From NCBI RefSeq assembly GCF_900116805.1, contig NZ_FPBV01000012.1, positions 1 through 64,000 of the forward strand: 64,000 nucleotides of DNA. The letters run 5' to 3'. The notes under the pieces are model-generated. The model made no database searches. It was not told the DNA's origin and saw only the letters and a program-made list of their open reading frames with translations. The stretch comes from Paenalicyclobacillus macrosporangiidus (GTDB lineage: Bacteria > Bacillota > Bacilli > Alicyclobacillales > Alicyclobacillaceae). Shown here piece by piece: positions 26,100 to 34,827 of the stretch. Every line of letters begins with the position of its first letter. Within the stretch, counting starts at the first letter, position 1. A program made the translations under genes and the position numbers.

Positions 26100-26960
26100 T
26101 TGCCCGTGGACGAACCCGCCGTGTGGAGCGGTGAAGACGGAGGTCGAGGCGGCCGGCCGCTGCAGGGCTGGACCGTCGCGATCACGCGCCCGGAAGGACA
26201 GGGCGAGGCATTGGCCCGGCGGGTGGAGGCCCTCGGCGGCCGGGCGTGGTTGGCCCCCCTGCTGGCCATCGACCGGTTTCCGGACCGGCTCCTGCCCGCC
26301 CTCCGGCGCTGGGGGGACTGGGACGCGCTCGTGATCACGTCGGCCAACGCGGCGCGGGCCCTCGCGGAGGCGCTCGCGTTGACGGGACGTGCCGATGCGC
26401 CGCGGCCCGTGGCGTGCTACGCCGTCGGGCGGGCGTCCGCCGCCGCCGTGGCGCGAGCCGGCTTGACGGCCGAGGTGCCGGAAGGGGTGCGCACGGGTGC
26501 GGACCTGGCGGACGTCCTGGTCCAGCGTTGGGCCGGGCGGCGACTGCGCGTGCTGTACATCCACGGCGAGCTGGCGGACCCGAACTTCGCCGCGCGCCTG
26601 GCTGAGGCGGGGGCCGACGTGACGGCGGTGTGCGCCTACCGAACGCGGGAGACCGTGGCGGACGTGGCCGCGTGGCGGCGCGTGTTGGCGGCGTCTCCTC
26701 ATCTGGCGGTCACCCTGTACAGTCCGTCGGCGGTGCGCGCCTGGCTTCGCCAGCTTCAGCCGCTTTTGCTAGAATCGGGTCGGACGGTGGCGTTTGTGTG
26801 CGTCGGCCCCACGACCGCCCGCGCCGCGCGGGAGGCGGGACTGGCGGACGTATGGATGGCCCCGGCGAGCCACGACGACGGTGTCGCGGAGGCGCTCGCC
26901 GCCGTGGCGGCGCGGGGCGGCCACAAGCCCCGACGGAATGAAGAGGGGGAGAGGACATGA
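26100..26960 (+). CDS. hemD: uroporphyrinogen-III synthase
   Basis: 286 residues from TTG 26100; GTG 26106 is equally possible. The HemD fold is recognised by WTVAITRPEGQGEALARRVEALGG, a middle block DALVITSANAARALAEAL and the C-terminal VAFVCVGPTTARAAREAG. HemD sequences are poorly conserved, so position between hemC and hemB supports the call. It closes and inverts ring D to give uroporphyrinogen III. Its stop overlaps the hemB start by four bases. Confidence 0.92.
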   Translation: MPVDEPAVWSGEDGGRGGRPLQGWTVAITRPEGQGEALARRVEALGGRAWLAPLLAIDRFPDRLLPALRRWGDWDALVITSANAARALAEALALTGRADAPRPVACYAVGRASAAAVARAGLTAEVPEGVRTGADLADVLVQRWAGRRLRVLYIHGELADPNFAARLAEAGADVTAVCAYRTRETVADVAAWRRVLAASPHLAVTLYSPSAVRAWLRQLQPLLLESGRTVAFVCVGPTTARAAREAGLADVWMAPASHDDGVAEALAAVAARGGHKPRRNEEGERT

Positions 26961-27934
26961 CCGCATTTCGACGCCACCGGCGCCTGCGGGCGTCGGCGAA
27001 TTTGCGGAGGATGGTGCGCGAGCACCGCGTGGCGGTGGACGATTTGGTGTATCCGGTGTTCGTTCAGGAAGGGTTGCGCGGCAAAGAGGAGATCTCGGCG
27101 ATGCCGGGCGTGTATCACTTTGGACTGGACGCGTTCCGGCGCGAGGTGGCGGAGGTCTCCGAGCTCGGCATCCCGGCGCTGCTGCTGTTCGGAATTCCGC
27201 TGGAGAAAGACGAACTCAGCCACAGCGCGTACGACGAGCACGGCGTGGTGCAGGAGGCGGTGCGCGCCGCCAAGGAGGAAAACCCGGATTTGGTCGTGAT
27301 CACCGACGTGTGCCTGTGCCAGTACAACCCCGCCGGGCATTGCGGCATCGTGCGCGACGGGAAGATCGTCAACGACGAGAGCCTGGATCTGATTGCGCAG
27401 ACGGCCCTGTCGCACGCGCAGGCGGGCGCCGACGTGGTGGCGCCGTCCGACATGATGGACGGCCGGGTGGCGGCCATCCGGGATCGGCTGGATGAAAACG
27501 GGTGGACGGACGTGGCCATTCTCTCCTACGCGGTGAAGTATGCCTCCGCGTTCTATGGTCCGTTCCGCGAGGCGGCCCATTCGGCGCCGGCTTTCGGTGA
27601 CCGCAAGACGTACCAGATGGACCCGGCCAACGTCCGCGAGGCGGTGAAGGAAGCCCTGACGGATCTTGAGGAAGGCGCCGACATGCTGATGGTCAAGCCG
27701 GCCCTCTCGTACATGGACGTCACGCGTGCGGTGCGCGAGGTGTGCGACGTCCCGGTGGCGACCTACAACGTCAGCGGCGAGTACAGCATGGTCAAGGCGG
27801 CCGCGGCCCGGGGCTGGATTGACGAGCGTGCGGTGGTGGAGGAGATGTTGACGTCGTTCAAGCGCGCCGGCGCCGATTTCATCATCACCTACTACGCCAA
27901 GGACATGGCCCGCTGGCTGCGCGAGCGGGCGTAA
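26957..27934 (+). CDS. hemB: delta-aminolevulinic acid dehydratase (porphobilinogen synthase)
   Basis: 325 residues from ATG 26957. The two active-site lysines are Lys194 (SYAVKYASAFYGPF) and Lys247 (LMVKPALSYMD). The metal-binding part DVCLCQYNPAGHCG holds three cysteines, so a zinc-dependent enzyme is expected. It condenses two aminolevulinate molecules to porphobilinogen. Coupled to hemD by ATGA. Confidence 0.97.
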   Translation: MTAFRRHRRLRASANLRRMVREHRVAVDDLVYPVFVQEGLRGKEEISAMPGVYHFGLDAFRREVAEVSELGIPALLLFGIPLEKDELSHSAYDEHGVVQEAVRAAKEENPDLVVITDVCLCQYNPAGHCGIVRDGKIVNDESLDLIAQTALSHAQAGADVVAPSDMMDGRVAAIRDRLDENGWTDVAILSYAVKYASAFYGPFREAAHSAPAFGDRKTYQMDPANVREAVKEALTDLEEGADMLMVKPALSYMDVTRAVREVCDVPVATYNVSGEYSMVKAAAARGWIDERAVVEEMLTSFKRAGADFIITYYAKDMARWLRERA

Positions 27935-27952
27935 GCGGACGGAGGGGTGGAC

Positions 27953-29242
27953 GTGTACGACAAATCGGAGGCGGCATTCGCGGCCGCCAAACGGGTGATG
28001 CCGGGCGGGGTCAACAGCCCGGTGCGGGCGTTCAAGGCGGTCGGGGGCACACCGTTCTTCGCCAGCCACGGCGAGGGTCCGTACCTGTATGACATCGACG
28101 GGCACCGGTACGTCGACTACCTGCTGTCATGGGGACCGCTCATCTGGGGCCACGCCCATCCGGAGATCGTGGCGGCGGTGGAGTCGGCCGCCCGCCGCGG
28201 AACCAGCTTCGGCGTGCCGACGGAACTGGAGACCCGGATGGCCGAAAAGGTCACGCAGCTGATGCCCAGCATCGAAGTGGTGCGCATGGTCAACAGCGGC
28301 ACCGAGGCGACGATGAGCGCCCTGCGGCTCGCCCGGGCGTACACGTCGCGCGATTGTATCGTCAAGTTTGAGGGCGGGTATCACGGCCACGCCGACAGCC
28401 TGTTGGTGAAGGCGGGCTCCGGCGTGGCCACGTTCGGCCTGCCCAACAGCCCCGGCGTGCCGCGCACGACGGCGGAGACGACACTGACGCTTCCGTATAA
28501 CGACGCGGAGGCGGTACGGGCGCTGTTCGCGCGCCGCGGGGAGGACATCGCCGCCGTCATCGTCGAACCGGTGGCGGGCAACATGGGATGCATCCTGCCG
28601 GAGCCGGGTTTCCTGAAGACCCTGCGCGAGGTCACACAGGCGTACGGCGCGCTCCTGATCTTCGACGAGGTGATGACCGGATTCCGGGTGGCCCTCGGCG
28701 GTGCCCAAGCGCGGTTTGGGATCACGCCGGACCTGACGACGCTCGGCAAGGTGATTGGCGCCGGGCTGCCGGTGGGCGCGTACGGCGGCCGCCGGGACAT
28801 CATGGCGCTCGTGGCGCCGGACGGCCCGATGTATCAGGCGGGAACCCTGTCGGGCAATCCGCTCGCCATGGCGGCCGGGCTGCGCTCCCTGGAAATGCTG
28901 GAGGAGGCGGGGCCGGCCCTGTACGAGCGGTTGGAGGCGTTCGGCCGGCGCATTGTCGCGGCGTTCACGGCGGCGGGTCAGCGGCGCGGTGTTCCGGTGT
29001 ACGGCCACGCCATCGGGGGTATGTTCGGTCTGTTCTTCCGCGAGGGGCCGGTGCGCAGCTTCGCGGAAGCGTCGTCGGCGGACGCGGGCCGCTACGCCCG
29101 GTTCTTCCACGCCATGTTGCAAAACGGGGTATCGCTGGCGCCTTCCCAACTGGAAGCCGGATTCTTGTCGGCGGTGCACACGGAGCGCGAGTTGGCGCTG
29201 ACCGAAGAGGCCATCGAGCGGGCGATGGCGGCGGTCGTCTGA
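27953..29242 (+). CDS. hemL: glutamate-1-semialdehyde 2,1-aminomutase
   Basis: 429 residues from GTG 27953 (GGAGG at 27941-27945); GTG 27947 would add two residues. A PLP-dependent class III aminotransferase fold: [17 protein letters not shown] binds the cofactor phosphate, [12 protein letters not shown] holds the Asp contacting PLP, and Lys266 in [17 protein letters not shown] forms the Schiff base. It turns glutamate-1-semialdehyde into 5-aminolevulinate. Last gene of the hem operon. Confidence 0.97.
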   Translation: MYDKSEAAFAAAKRVMPGGVNSPVRAFKAVGGTPFFASHGEGPYLYDIDGHRYVDYLLSWGPLIWGHAHPEIVAAVESAARRGTSFGVPTELETRMAEKVTQLMPSIEVVRMVNSGTEATMSALRLARAYTSRDCIVKFEGGYHGHADSLLVKAGSGVATFGLPNSPGVPRTTAETTLTLPYNDAEAVRALFARRGEDIAAVIVEPVAGNMGCILPEPGFLKTLREVTQAYGALLIFDEVMTGFRVALGGAQARFGITPDLTTLGKVIGAGLPVGAYGGRRDIMALVAPDGPMYQAGTLSGNPLAMAAGLRSLEMLEEAGPALYERLEAFGRRIVAAFTAAGQRRGVPVYGHAIGGMFGLFFREGPVRSFAEASSADAGRYARFFHAMLQNGVSLAPSQLEAGFLSAVHTERELALTEEAIERAMAAVV

Positions 29243-29246
29243 GGGT

Positions 29247-29296
29247 GGGTCGGGGCGCTCCGCTTCTGCTGCGCAAGCCGCTCCGCGCCCCGCCCC
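29247..29296. repeat. palindromic element A after hemL
   Basis: Arms 29247-29257 and 29286-29296 pair at 10 of 11 positions around a core that reads CTTCTGCTGCGCAAGCCGCT. The same core, reverse-complemented and slightly changed, is in element B. Confidence 0.6.
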
Positions 29297-29326
29297 ATCC
29301 TCATGGAAGGGGATGTACGGTAAGAA

Positions 29327-29368
29327 AAATGCCATGACAGCGACCAACTTGGCGTTGTCATGGCATTT
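29327..29368. terminator. bidirectional terminator after hemL
   Basis: A perfect 13-bp stem (29327-29339 with 29356-29368). The A-rich run before it and T-run in the arm allow termination in both directions. It probably ends the hem operon. Confidence 0.7.
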
Positions 29369-29500
29369 GTCGTCGGTTTAGGCGCTCGTGGATGATTACC
29401 TGGTCGCTGTGTTTGCAGGTTTGGTGGAAAACGGATTTCAAATCATTCCACTGCATGGGCGTTTCGTAACGATGTGGGTGTTCCGTCATAGCGGACGAGG

Positions 29501-29560
29501 GGGATGGGGTGCATCGCGGAGCGGCTTGCGAAGCAGAAGTGGAGCGATGCGCCCCATCCC
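29501..29560. repeat. palindromic element B before spoVID
   Basis: Arms 29501-29517 and 29544-29560 pair at 16 of 17 positions. The loop contains GGCTTGCGAAGCAGAAG, the reverse complement of the core of element A with small changes. The arms differ from those of A but are again complementary to each other. Confidence 0.65.
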
Positions 29561-29676
29561 CTACATAATGCCAAGAGGCCGGGCATACATCATACAGTGA
29601 ACTGGTGCACCGTCCGGCGCCTGGCCGTCCGTCTTGCCCGGGGCGGGCGGGCGCGGATCACAGGGAGGGGAATGAA

Positions 29677-31257
29677 GTGAGCGATACAGAGCGCGCCCCG
29701 GTCATCCGTCTGAACGTGGATCAGGAGGTGTTCATTCCCGCCGTCCGGGAGGGAGATCGGGTCGAGGACGCGACGGTCGCCACGGAGGTGACGTCGTTCG
29801 ATCGCGTCGGAGACGCGTACGTCCTCGAAGGGGCGATTGTCTTCGCAGGCTACCTGACCCGGCCGGGGACGCAGACGCCCGCGGAGGAAGATTCGTTCAG
29901 CCTGGATTTTGGCGACCCTGCCATCGGGCAGCATGTCCACCACCGGATGCCGTTCGTGCTGCGGGTACCCGTCAAGGTGCAGCCGCGCGGCCTCGTGAAC
30001 GTCGCCAGCCGCATCACCCACTGGCAACTGGACGTCGTGGGGCCGGGGTGGGTGCGCGTACTGGCGGATTTGAGCATCGTCGGCCTCAACGGCCAGCAGG
30101 GTTACCACTTTCAGTGCGGGGCCCAGGAGGCGGGCGATGTCTTCTTTGACTCGGCGTCCGCCGAGCCGGATGCGGCACCGGAAGGAGAGGCGGCGAGCGG
30201 GGGCGCTGACGCAAACCCGGACGCGACGCCGTACGCGCTAGCGCGCGGCTCTGGCCGCGGCCGGGCGGACGACATTCAGAGCGCCGTGCGCCAGGCGGAT
30301 GATTCCTCTCGCGCGGCCATGGAAGCCATCAGCGGCGCGCGGCAAGGGGCGGGCCCCGCGGATCCGCCCGAGGTGGGGAATGAAGCGGACCTTGCTTCGG
30401 ACGCCGCGGACGCATGGGACGAACCCGACGACCGGGATGCCGACGTGTTGGGTGCCGAGGCCCGGAGGACCGAGGAGCCGGGGGCGAAGGAGCAGTTGGC
30501 CGGGTTCGACCGCCTGATCGACGGCGCAGCGAATTGGGCGCAGGCCGAAGAGGACGCAGGCGATCCGGACGACGTCCTCCCGGCGGACGCCCGGGAGGAC
30601 CAGGAGAATCCGTATGCGGGCACGGGAGCGTCGGCATGGCCCGTGCCGGACGTGTCCTTTCGTTCTGCGGAACCTTGGCCGGATGTGGCGAGGTCCGCAC
30701 CGGCGGAGGGGGCCTCCGGATTGGGCTGGACACGGGACGACGGGTTTCTCGACCGGCCGTGGACCGAGATGGAATTCGAGCATCAGTTGCAGCCGGACGA
30801 CCTGCACGAGGCCGCAGGCTCGGGATCTCCGGCGCCAGAGGAACGATTTGTGCCGTCCCGCGGCTTTTCGGGCGGCGGGTTCCAAGCGACGGCCGGGTTC
30901 GTCCAGACCCCGGCGTCCGATGCCGCACCGCCCGGAGCCCCAGCGTCATCGCCGGTAGAGTCTCATTCCGCCCACGGCCTCGGCGCCGTGGATGTCCCGG
31001 CGGATGCCTCCGGCGCCGACCGCGGGGAGGTCGTGCCGACCGTCGACAACAGCCTGTGGTCGTTCGTCGACTTCAACGCGCCGGAGCGGACATACACCCT
31101 GCGATTCGCCATCGTCATGGAGGACGAGAGCCTCGAGTCGGTCGCGGAGCGGTTGGGCGTGACGACAGCGGAGTTGATGCGCGTCAACCGCCTGACCTCG
31201 GACACCGTCTACGCCGGCCAGTGCCTGCGCGTGCCGGTGCCGGCGGGCGTCCGTTGA
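29677..31257 (+). CDS. spoVID: stage VI/V sporulation protein SpoVID, spore coat morphogen
   Basis: 526 residues from GTG 29677, with AGGGAGGGG six bases ahead. The N-terminal ~130 residues (LNVDQEVFIPAVREGDRV onward, with a DFGDPAIGQHVHHRMPF block) form the SpoVID beta-rich domain. A long acidic low-complexity middle part rich in Asp, Glu, Ala and Pro follows. The C-terminus ends in one LysM domain (about 468-516: YTLRFAIVMEDESLESVAERL, LMRVNRL, VYAGQCLRVP). SpoVID drives encasement of the forespore by coat proteins. The position after hemL and before ysxE-like genes is as in Bacillus. Confidence 0.93.
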   Translation: MSDTERAPVIRLNVDQEVFIPAVREGDRVEDATVATEVTSFDRVGDAYVLEGAIVFAGYLTRPGTQTPAEEDSFSLDFGDPAIGQHVHHRMPFVLRVPVKVQPRGLVNVASRITHWQLDVVGPGWVRVLADLSIVGLNGQQGYHFQCGAQEAGDVFFDSASAEPDAAPEGEAASGGADANPDATPYALARGSGRGRADDIQSAVRQADDSSRAAMEAISGARQGAGPADPPEVGNEADLASDAADAWDEPDDRDADVLGAEARRTEEPGAKEQLAGFDRLIDGAANWAQAEEDAGDPDDVLPADAREDQENPYAGTGASAWPVPDVSFRSAEPWPDVARSAPAEGASGLGWTRDDGFLDRPWTEMEFEHQLQPDDLHEAAGSGSPAPEERFVPSRGFSGGGFQATAGFVQTPASDAAPPGAPASSPVESHSAHGLGAVDVPADASGADRGEVVPTVDNSLWSFVDFNAPERTYTLRFAIVMEDESLESVAERLGVTTAELMRVNRLTSDTVYAGQCLRVPVPAGVR

Positions 31258-31263
31258 GGGGCG

Positions 31264-32316
31264 GTGCCCGTGCCGGAAGAAGAAGCGGATCTGGCGTGGG
31301 CGCGGGCCGGTCTGGCGCACTACGACGTACCGGTGGAGCGGTGGACGCCGATGGGATGGGGACGGGTGCGGATCGACGGCGGTGGGCGGTGCTACGAAGC
31401 CAGGCGGCTGGGGGACGCAGCTGCCCGCTGGCGCACCGCCGTCACGGACGTCTGCGCCGGGCGCGGGTTTCGGCGGACGCAGCGGCCCCTCGCGACGCTC
31501 TACCTGGAGCGCTGGGTCCGACTGGCGGACGGCAGCGCGGTGCTGCTGGTGGATGTCTTCGCGGGCCATCCGCTTGAGCCCGTGCCCCAAGACGTGGACG
31601 CGGCGGCGAGGAATTTGGGGCGCCTGCACCGGGCGCTCGACGGGGCCGGGGCGCACCCGGATCTGCACGACCTGCCCACACGGCGCGGAAGCTGGGTGGA
31701 TCACCTGCGTGCCGGGCGCGACGCCCTCGCGGCGGAACGGCTGCTGGCCGGGGACCGTTCCGAGCCCGCCCGCGCCACCGGCCCGTTGACCGGTCCTGCC
31801 ACCGGCGGGCGGACGTGGATGGCCTGGTTGGACCGCTGGGCCGAGACGGCGGACCGCGCGGTGGCCGCCCTCGAACGGTCAGGATACGCGGAGCGCGCTG
31901 GCGAAGCGGCGCGCCGGCGGGAGATCGCCTGGAACGGGTACCGGCTGCAGAATCTCGTGCGGACGAGAGGCGGGCGGATTGCCACACTGCAGTTGGTCGA
32001 TCCGGTGGTCGACGCGCGCCTGTTCGACCTGGCGACCTTGTGCCACGAGGTGTGCCTGGGGGATCACGCGGGCGGGGTGGCGGAAGCGCTGTCGGCGTAC
32101 CGCGCCGAGGCGCCGCTGGACGCCGACGAGGCGGACATGGTCCGGGCGTTCGCGGCGTTTCCGCACCACGCGGTGCAGTGGCTGCGCACCTGGCGAGCCG
32201 CGCGCGGAGCGACCGGCCTGCCGCCCGGATGGGAGCGCATGGCCGCCCGCCACCAGCAAGCCGCAGGGGCGCTGTTGGGACGCTTTAGGGGGGATGACGT
32301 TGGCGCCGCTACCTGA
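31264..32316 (+). CDS. CotS/YsxE-type coat protein, kinase-like fold, first copy
   Basis: 350 residues from GTG 31264, six bases after spoVID. Blocks such as RRTQRPLATLYLERWVRL, AARNLGRLHRAL and WNGYRLQNLV followed by LQLVDPVVDARLFDLATLC follow the aminoglycoside phosphotransferase plan of CotS-family spore coat proteins. The catalytic HxD of true kinases is replaced by WNG and the metal-binding DFD by VDP, so it is probably a pseudokinase with a structural role. The next gene is a paralogue that overlaps it. Recruitment to the coat by SpoVID is plausible from neighbourhood. Confidence 0.7.
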   Translation: MPVPEEEADLAWARAGLAHYDVPVERWTPMGWGRVRIDGGGRCYEARRLGDAAARWRTAVTDVCAGRGFRRTQRPLATLYLERWVRLADGSAVLLVDVFAGHPLEPVPQDVDAAARNLGRLHRALDGAGAHPDLHDLPTRRGSWVDHLRAGRDALAAERLLAGDRSEPARATGPLTGPATGGRTWMAWLDRWAETADRAVAALERSGYAERAGEAARRREIAWNGYRLQNLVRTRGGRIATLQLVDPVVDARLFDLATLCHEVCLGDHAGGVAEALSAYRAEAPLDADEADMVRAFAAFPHHAVQWLRTWRAARGATGLPPGWERMAARHQQAAGALLGRFRGDDVGAAT

Positions 32317-33628
32317 ACCGGTGTCCGAGGTGCTTCGCACCTGCGGCATGGAGGAAGAGGTGCTCGACGAATACGGGTTGATCCCGGTGGATGCGCGGGC
32401 GGCGCGCGGAGGGGTGAAGCTGCGGACCGCTTCCGGGGCGCGCCTGCTGAAGCGGGTGCAGATGCCGCCGGACCGGCTCCGCTACGTGTTCTTCGGCGCC
32501 GAGTACGCGTCATCGCAGGGGCTTCCCGGCGTGCCGCGCTTCATCCGCAACCGGTATGGCGATCCGTTCGTGATCCACGAGACGGGACTGTACTATCTGA
32601 CCGCCTGGGTGTCGGGGCGGGAGCCGGACGCACGAAAGGTCACGGACCTGGCCGTCTGTGCCGCCGAACTGGCCCGTTGGCACGCGGCCATGTCGGGGTT
32701 CGGCCGGACGTTGGACGGGCTGCCGGAGTCGCGGCCCCTGCCCGACCGGCTCGCTGCGGCCCTGCCGGAGCTCGAGCGCGGTCCGGACCCATCGTCCGCC
32801 TCGGAACCCTTCGCGCGAAGGGATGCGGCCTGCCGCGGAGCGTTAGCGGAGCGGCTGCGCTTCGCCCTGGCGGCGTGCGCCGAAGCGGACTACGAATCGC
32901 TGCACGCTTCGTCCCGGGCGCAGGGGCACACCTGTCACGGCCGGTTTGTCCGCCACAACCTGGTGTACACCGGCAACCGGTGGTGCGTGCTGGACTACGA
33001 CCGCATCCATCCTGGACCGCCGGTGGAGGACCTGGCGCTGTTTCTCCACCGCTATCTGCCGGCACACGATTGGAGCGCGGACGTGTTGGCGCGCGCCGTG
33101 GCCGCGTATGAGGCGGTTCGGCCGCTCGACGAGCGCGAGCGGGCCGTGCTGGCAACGCTCCTGTCCGCGCCCTTGCGCATCGTGCAGATGGTGCTCCGGT
33201 ACATGCACCAAGCGCGGGCCCAGGATGCGGACGAGTCCGTCGATGTCTTGGCGTCGTCGTTGATGCTGGAGGAACGGCGCCAGGCCGCCGTCACCAATGT
33301 GTTCGCACACGCCCCGGCGTGGGCGTTGGCGGAAGGCGCGGAGGCGGGGGAAGCGGGCGAACGGGTACCCGTGCAGCATGCGGGGATGGAGAGTACGGGT
33401 ATGCAGGAAACGGGGATGCCGCATGCGGCCATCGAGGTGCCCGTCGAGGTGGAGCAGGATGCCGGCGGGCGCGGTGACGCGTCCGGCAAGAAGCCGGAAG
33501 GCGACCGCCAGCCAAAGCGCTCCCGGCGGGGACGCCTGCGCAGGGGGGATGCCGGTCCGGGCGTCCACCTGGGCGGCGAGGATCACCCGGCCGGGCTGTG
33601 GCGGGGATGGAAACCCCCCGAAGCCTAG
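32300..33628 (+). CDS. ysxE: YsxE-like spore coat protein, kinase-like fold, second copy
   Basis: 442 residues from TTG 32300; AGGGGGG (32287-32293) suits this start better than ATG 32294. The first 320 residues follow the CotS/YsxE plan: VKLRTASGARLLKRVQMP, YYLTAWVSGREPDARK, LARWHAAMSGFG, then HGRFVRHNLVYTGNRWCVLD and DYDRIHPGPPVEDLALFLHR. The catalytic Asp of HGD is Arg here, while Asn and DYD are kept. The last ~100 residues are a variable, charged extension. It overlaps the upstream paralogue by 17 bases and its stop shares bases with the stop of a convergent small gene. Confidence 0.8.
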   Translation: MAPLPEPVSEVLRTCGMEEEVLDEYGLIPVDARAARGGVKLRTASGARLLKRVQMPPDRLRYVFFGAEYASSQGLPGVPRFIRNRYGDPFVIHETGLYYLTAWVSGREPDARKVTDLAVCAAELARWHAAMSGFGRTLDGLPESRPLPDRLAAALPELERGPDPSSASEPFARRDAACRGALAERLRFALAACAEADYESLHASSRAQGHTCHGRFVRHNLVYTGNRWCVLDYDRIHPGPPVEDLALFLHRYLPAHDWSADVLARAVAAYEAVRPLDERERAVLATLLSAPLRIVQMVLRYMHQARAQDADESVDVLASSLMLEERRQAAVTNVFAHAPAWALAEGAEAGEAGERVPVQHAGMESTGMQETGMPHAAIEVPVEVEQDAGGRGDASGKKPEGDRQPKRSRRGRLRRGDAGPGVHLGGEDHPAGLWRGWKPPEA

Positions 33629-33786
33629 GGCGCGCCGAGAAACAGCGTGACGAAGACGATGAACAGGATCAGCAGGACGAACAGATCGAGCGCGCTTGGC
33701 CAGAGGATGGCGCGTAGAAAGAGCAGAAAGATGGCGATGGCGAGGAGCAGTTTCACGAACCGCGCGAGCGCGTAGAAAAAGCCCAC
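33625..33786 (-). CDS. 53-residue membrane protein, minus strand
   Basis: Read on the minus strand from GTG 33786, with GGGGGGAGG five to six bases ahead. The peptide starts MGFFYALARFVKLLLAIAIF and ends LFIVFVTLFLGAP. Two hydrophobic segments (about 8-29 and 32-50) are joined by a short turn with Pro and Ser. Its stop TAG and the TAG of the plus-strand ysxE-like gene overlap in the palindrome CTAG. It has no recognised family, but the strong ribosome site, the fully hydrophobic content and the neat fit between genes argue that it is real. Confidence 0.6.
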   Translation of the reverse strand: MGFFYALARFVKLLLAIAIFLLFLRAILWPSALDLFVLLILFIVFVTLFLGAP

Positions 33787-33924
33787 CGCGACCTCCCCCC
33801 ATTCCCTCTTGTCGTCGTTTCATGTATATGCGTGGGTTGGGCCGGTGACAACCGGAGCCGAACTTGGTAAGATGGACAAAGATTGTTGAACTTCGGCGTC
33901 CGGGCTGGACGGATGGAGGTCTGC

Positions 33925-34416
33925 ATGAACGCACCAACGACTCCAGGGGTGTGGCGGGGCTGGCATTGGCGCCTGATGGCGTGGACCATCGCAGTGATCG
34001 TCGTCCTCCAGGTGGCGGCGTATTATTTTGTCCCGAACCACTACCCCATCGTGCAAAGCACGCTGTTGGCCATGCTCATCGTCTCCTACGTGATCATTCC
34101 GCGCGCGCAGGAGCGCCGGCTGGCCAACGCCTTCGTCGCCATCGCCGTCACGTTTCTCATCGACCTGGCGCTGGAGGCCCTCATTGAGCGGGGCTGGCAG
34201 ACGGCCGCGGCGACGCACCAGCTGTTGCCCTACGTGGAACTCAACGCCCTGTACCTGGTGTTCAGTTTCGCGATGGCGTTCATCTACCTGCGGTTGACGC
34301 AGTGGTCGGATCGCAAACGGGCGGAACTCGAAGCCAAGCGGCGGGCGGAACGCATGAAGGACGAACCGGTGCGCCGGCGGGTCCACAGCAAGAAGAAAAA
34401 GAAGAAGCGCCGCTGA
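33925..34416 (+). CDS. membrane protein of unknown function with a Lys/Arg tail
   Basis: 163 residues from ATG 33925 (GGAGG five bases ahead). Four hydrophobic segments at about 18-35, 44-60, 70-90 and 105-126 are followed by a basic, charged tail (WSDRKRAELEAKRRAERM) ending in a run of Lys and Arg. The tail could bind nucleic acid or phospholipid. No family is recognised. It sits alone between the coat genes and the valS T-box, with a promoter for valS starting right after its stop. Confidence 0.65.
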   Translation: MNAPTTPGVWRGWHWRLMAWTIAVIVVLQVAAYYFVPNHYPIVQSTLLAMLIVSYVIIPRAQERRLANAFVAIAVTFLIDLALEALIERGWQTAAATHQLLPYVELNALYLVFSFAMAFIYLRLTQWSDRKRAELEAKRRAERMKDEPVRRRVHSKKKKKKRR

Positions 34417-34426
34417 GGTTGCGCGC

Positions 34427-34456
34427 TTGACACCACCGAGGAAGGCCCGATAAAAT
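34427..34456 (+). promoter_or_regulatory. sigma-A promoter of the valS leader
   Basis: TTGACA (34427-34432) and TAAAAT (34451-34456), spacer 18 bases. It begins the T-box transcript. Confidence 0.7.
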
Positions 34457-34462
34457 GAAAGC

Positions 34463-34756
34463 TAATGCAGCCAACGGCCGCGTGGCGTTTCCGGGCCGCG
34501 CGCCGCGGACAAAAGGCGATGAAGGAGAAGGAGTAGGACGACCGGGGCTCGTCAGGGGCGGAGGTCCGCTCCGCAGAGAGGGTGGCCGTCGGCTGGAAGC
34601 CACCCCGGCCGCGTGTCCGAACGTCGTCTCCGAGCCGTCTTCGGACCGGGTCATCCCGTTATCGATGACAGAGGGCCCTTCGCACACCGGTGCGGGGGGA
34701 ATTCAGGTGGTACCGCGGAAGTGACCTTCCGTCCTGATGGGACGGAAGGTTTTTTA
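34463..34756 (+). promoter_or_regulatory. T-box riboswitch of valS (tRNA-Val sensing)
   Basis: The T-box sequence AGGTGGTACCGCGG is at 34705-34718. It is followed by a terminator stem (34724-34734 with 34740-34750) and a T-run at 34750-34756. Upstream are the stem I hallmark AGAGAG (34575-34580), the apical hairpin, and GAACGTCGTCTCCGAG, in which GTC at 34623-34625 is the probable valine specifier codon. Uncharged tRNA-Val should stabilise the antiterminator and allow valS transcription. Confidence 0.9.
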
Positions 34757-34827
34757 TTTGGCCGATTGGCGTGCGGACCCGCTGCGGGCGCCGCGTGAAC
34801 GACACGAATCGCGGAGGAGGACCTGCG

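Larger units (their letters stand above)
29243..29676. other. 434-base intergenic region with two related palindromes and a terminator
   Basis: No gene is supported. The region holds hairpin A (29247-29296), a terminator (29327-29368) and hairpin B (29501-29560). A and B share a core in opposite orientation. An open frame at 29388-29600 has no ribosome site and runs through hairpin B. Confidence 0.6.

Noticed and set aside
22803..26702. 1299-codon open frame on the minus strand
   Set aside because: It is the antisense of hemA, hemX, hemC and hemD, which are all clear. Long antisense frames are expected at this G+C.
29388..29600. 70-codon plus-strand ORF before spoVID
   Set aside because: No ribosome site, and its second half is the palindromic element B.
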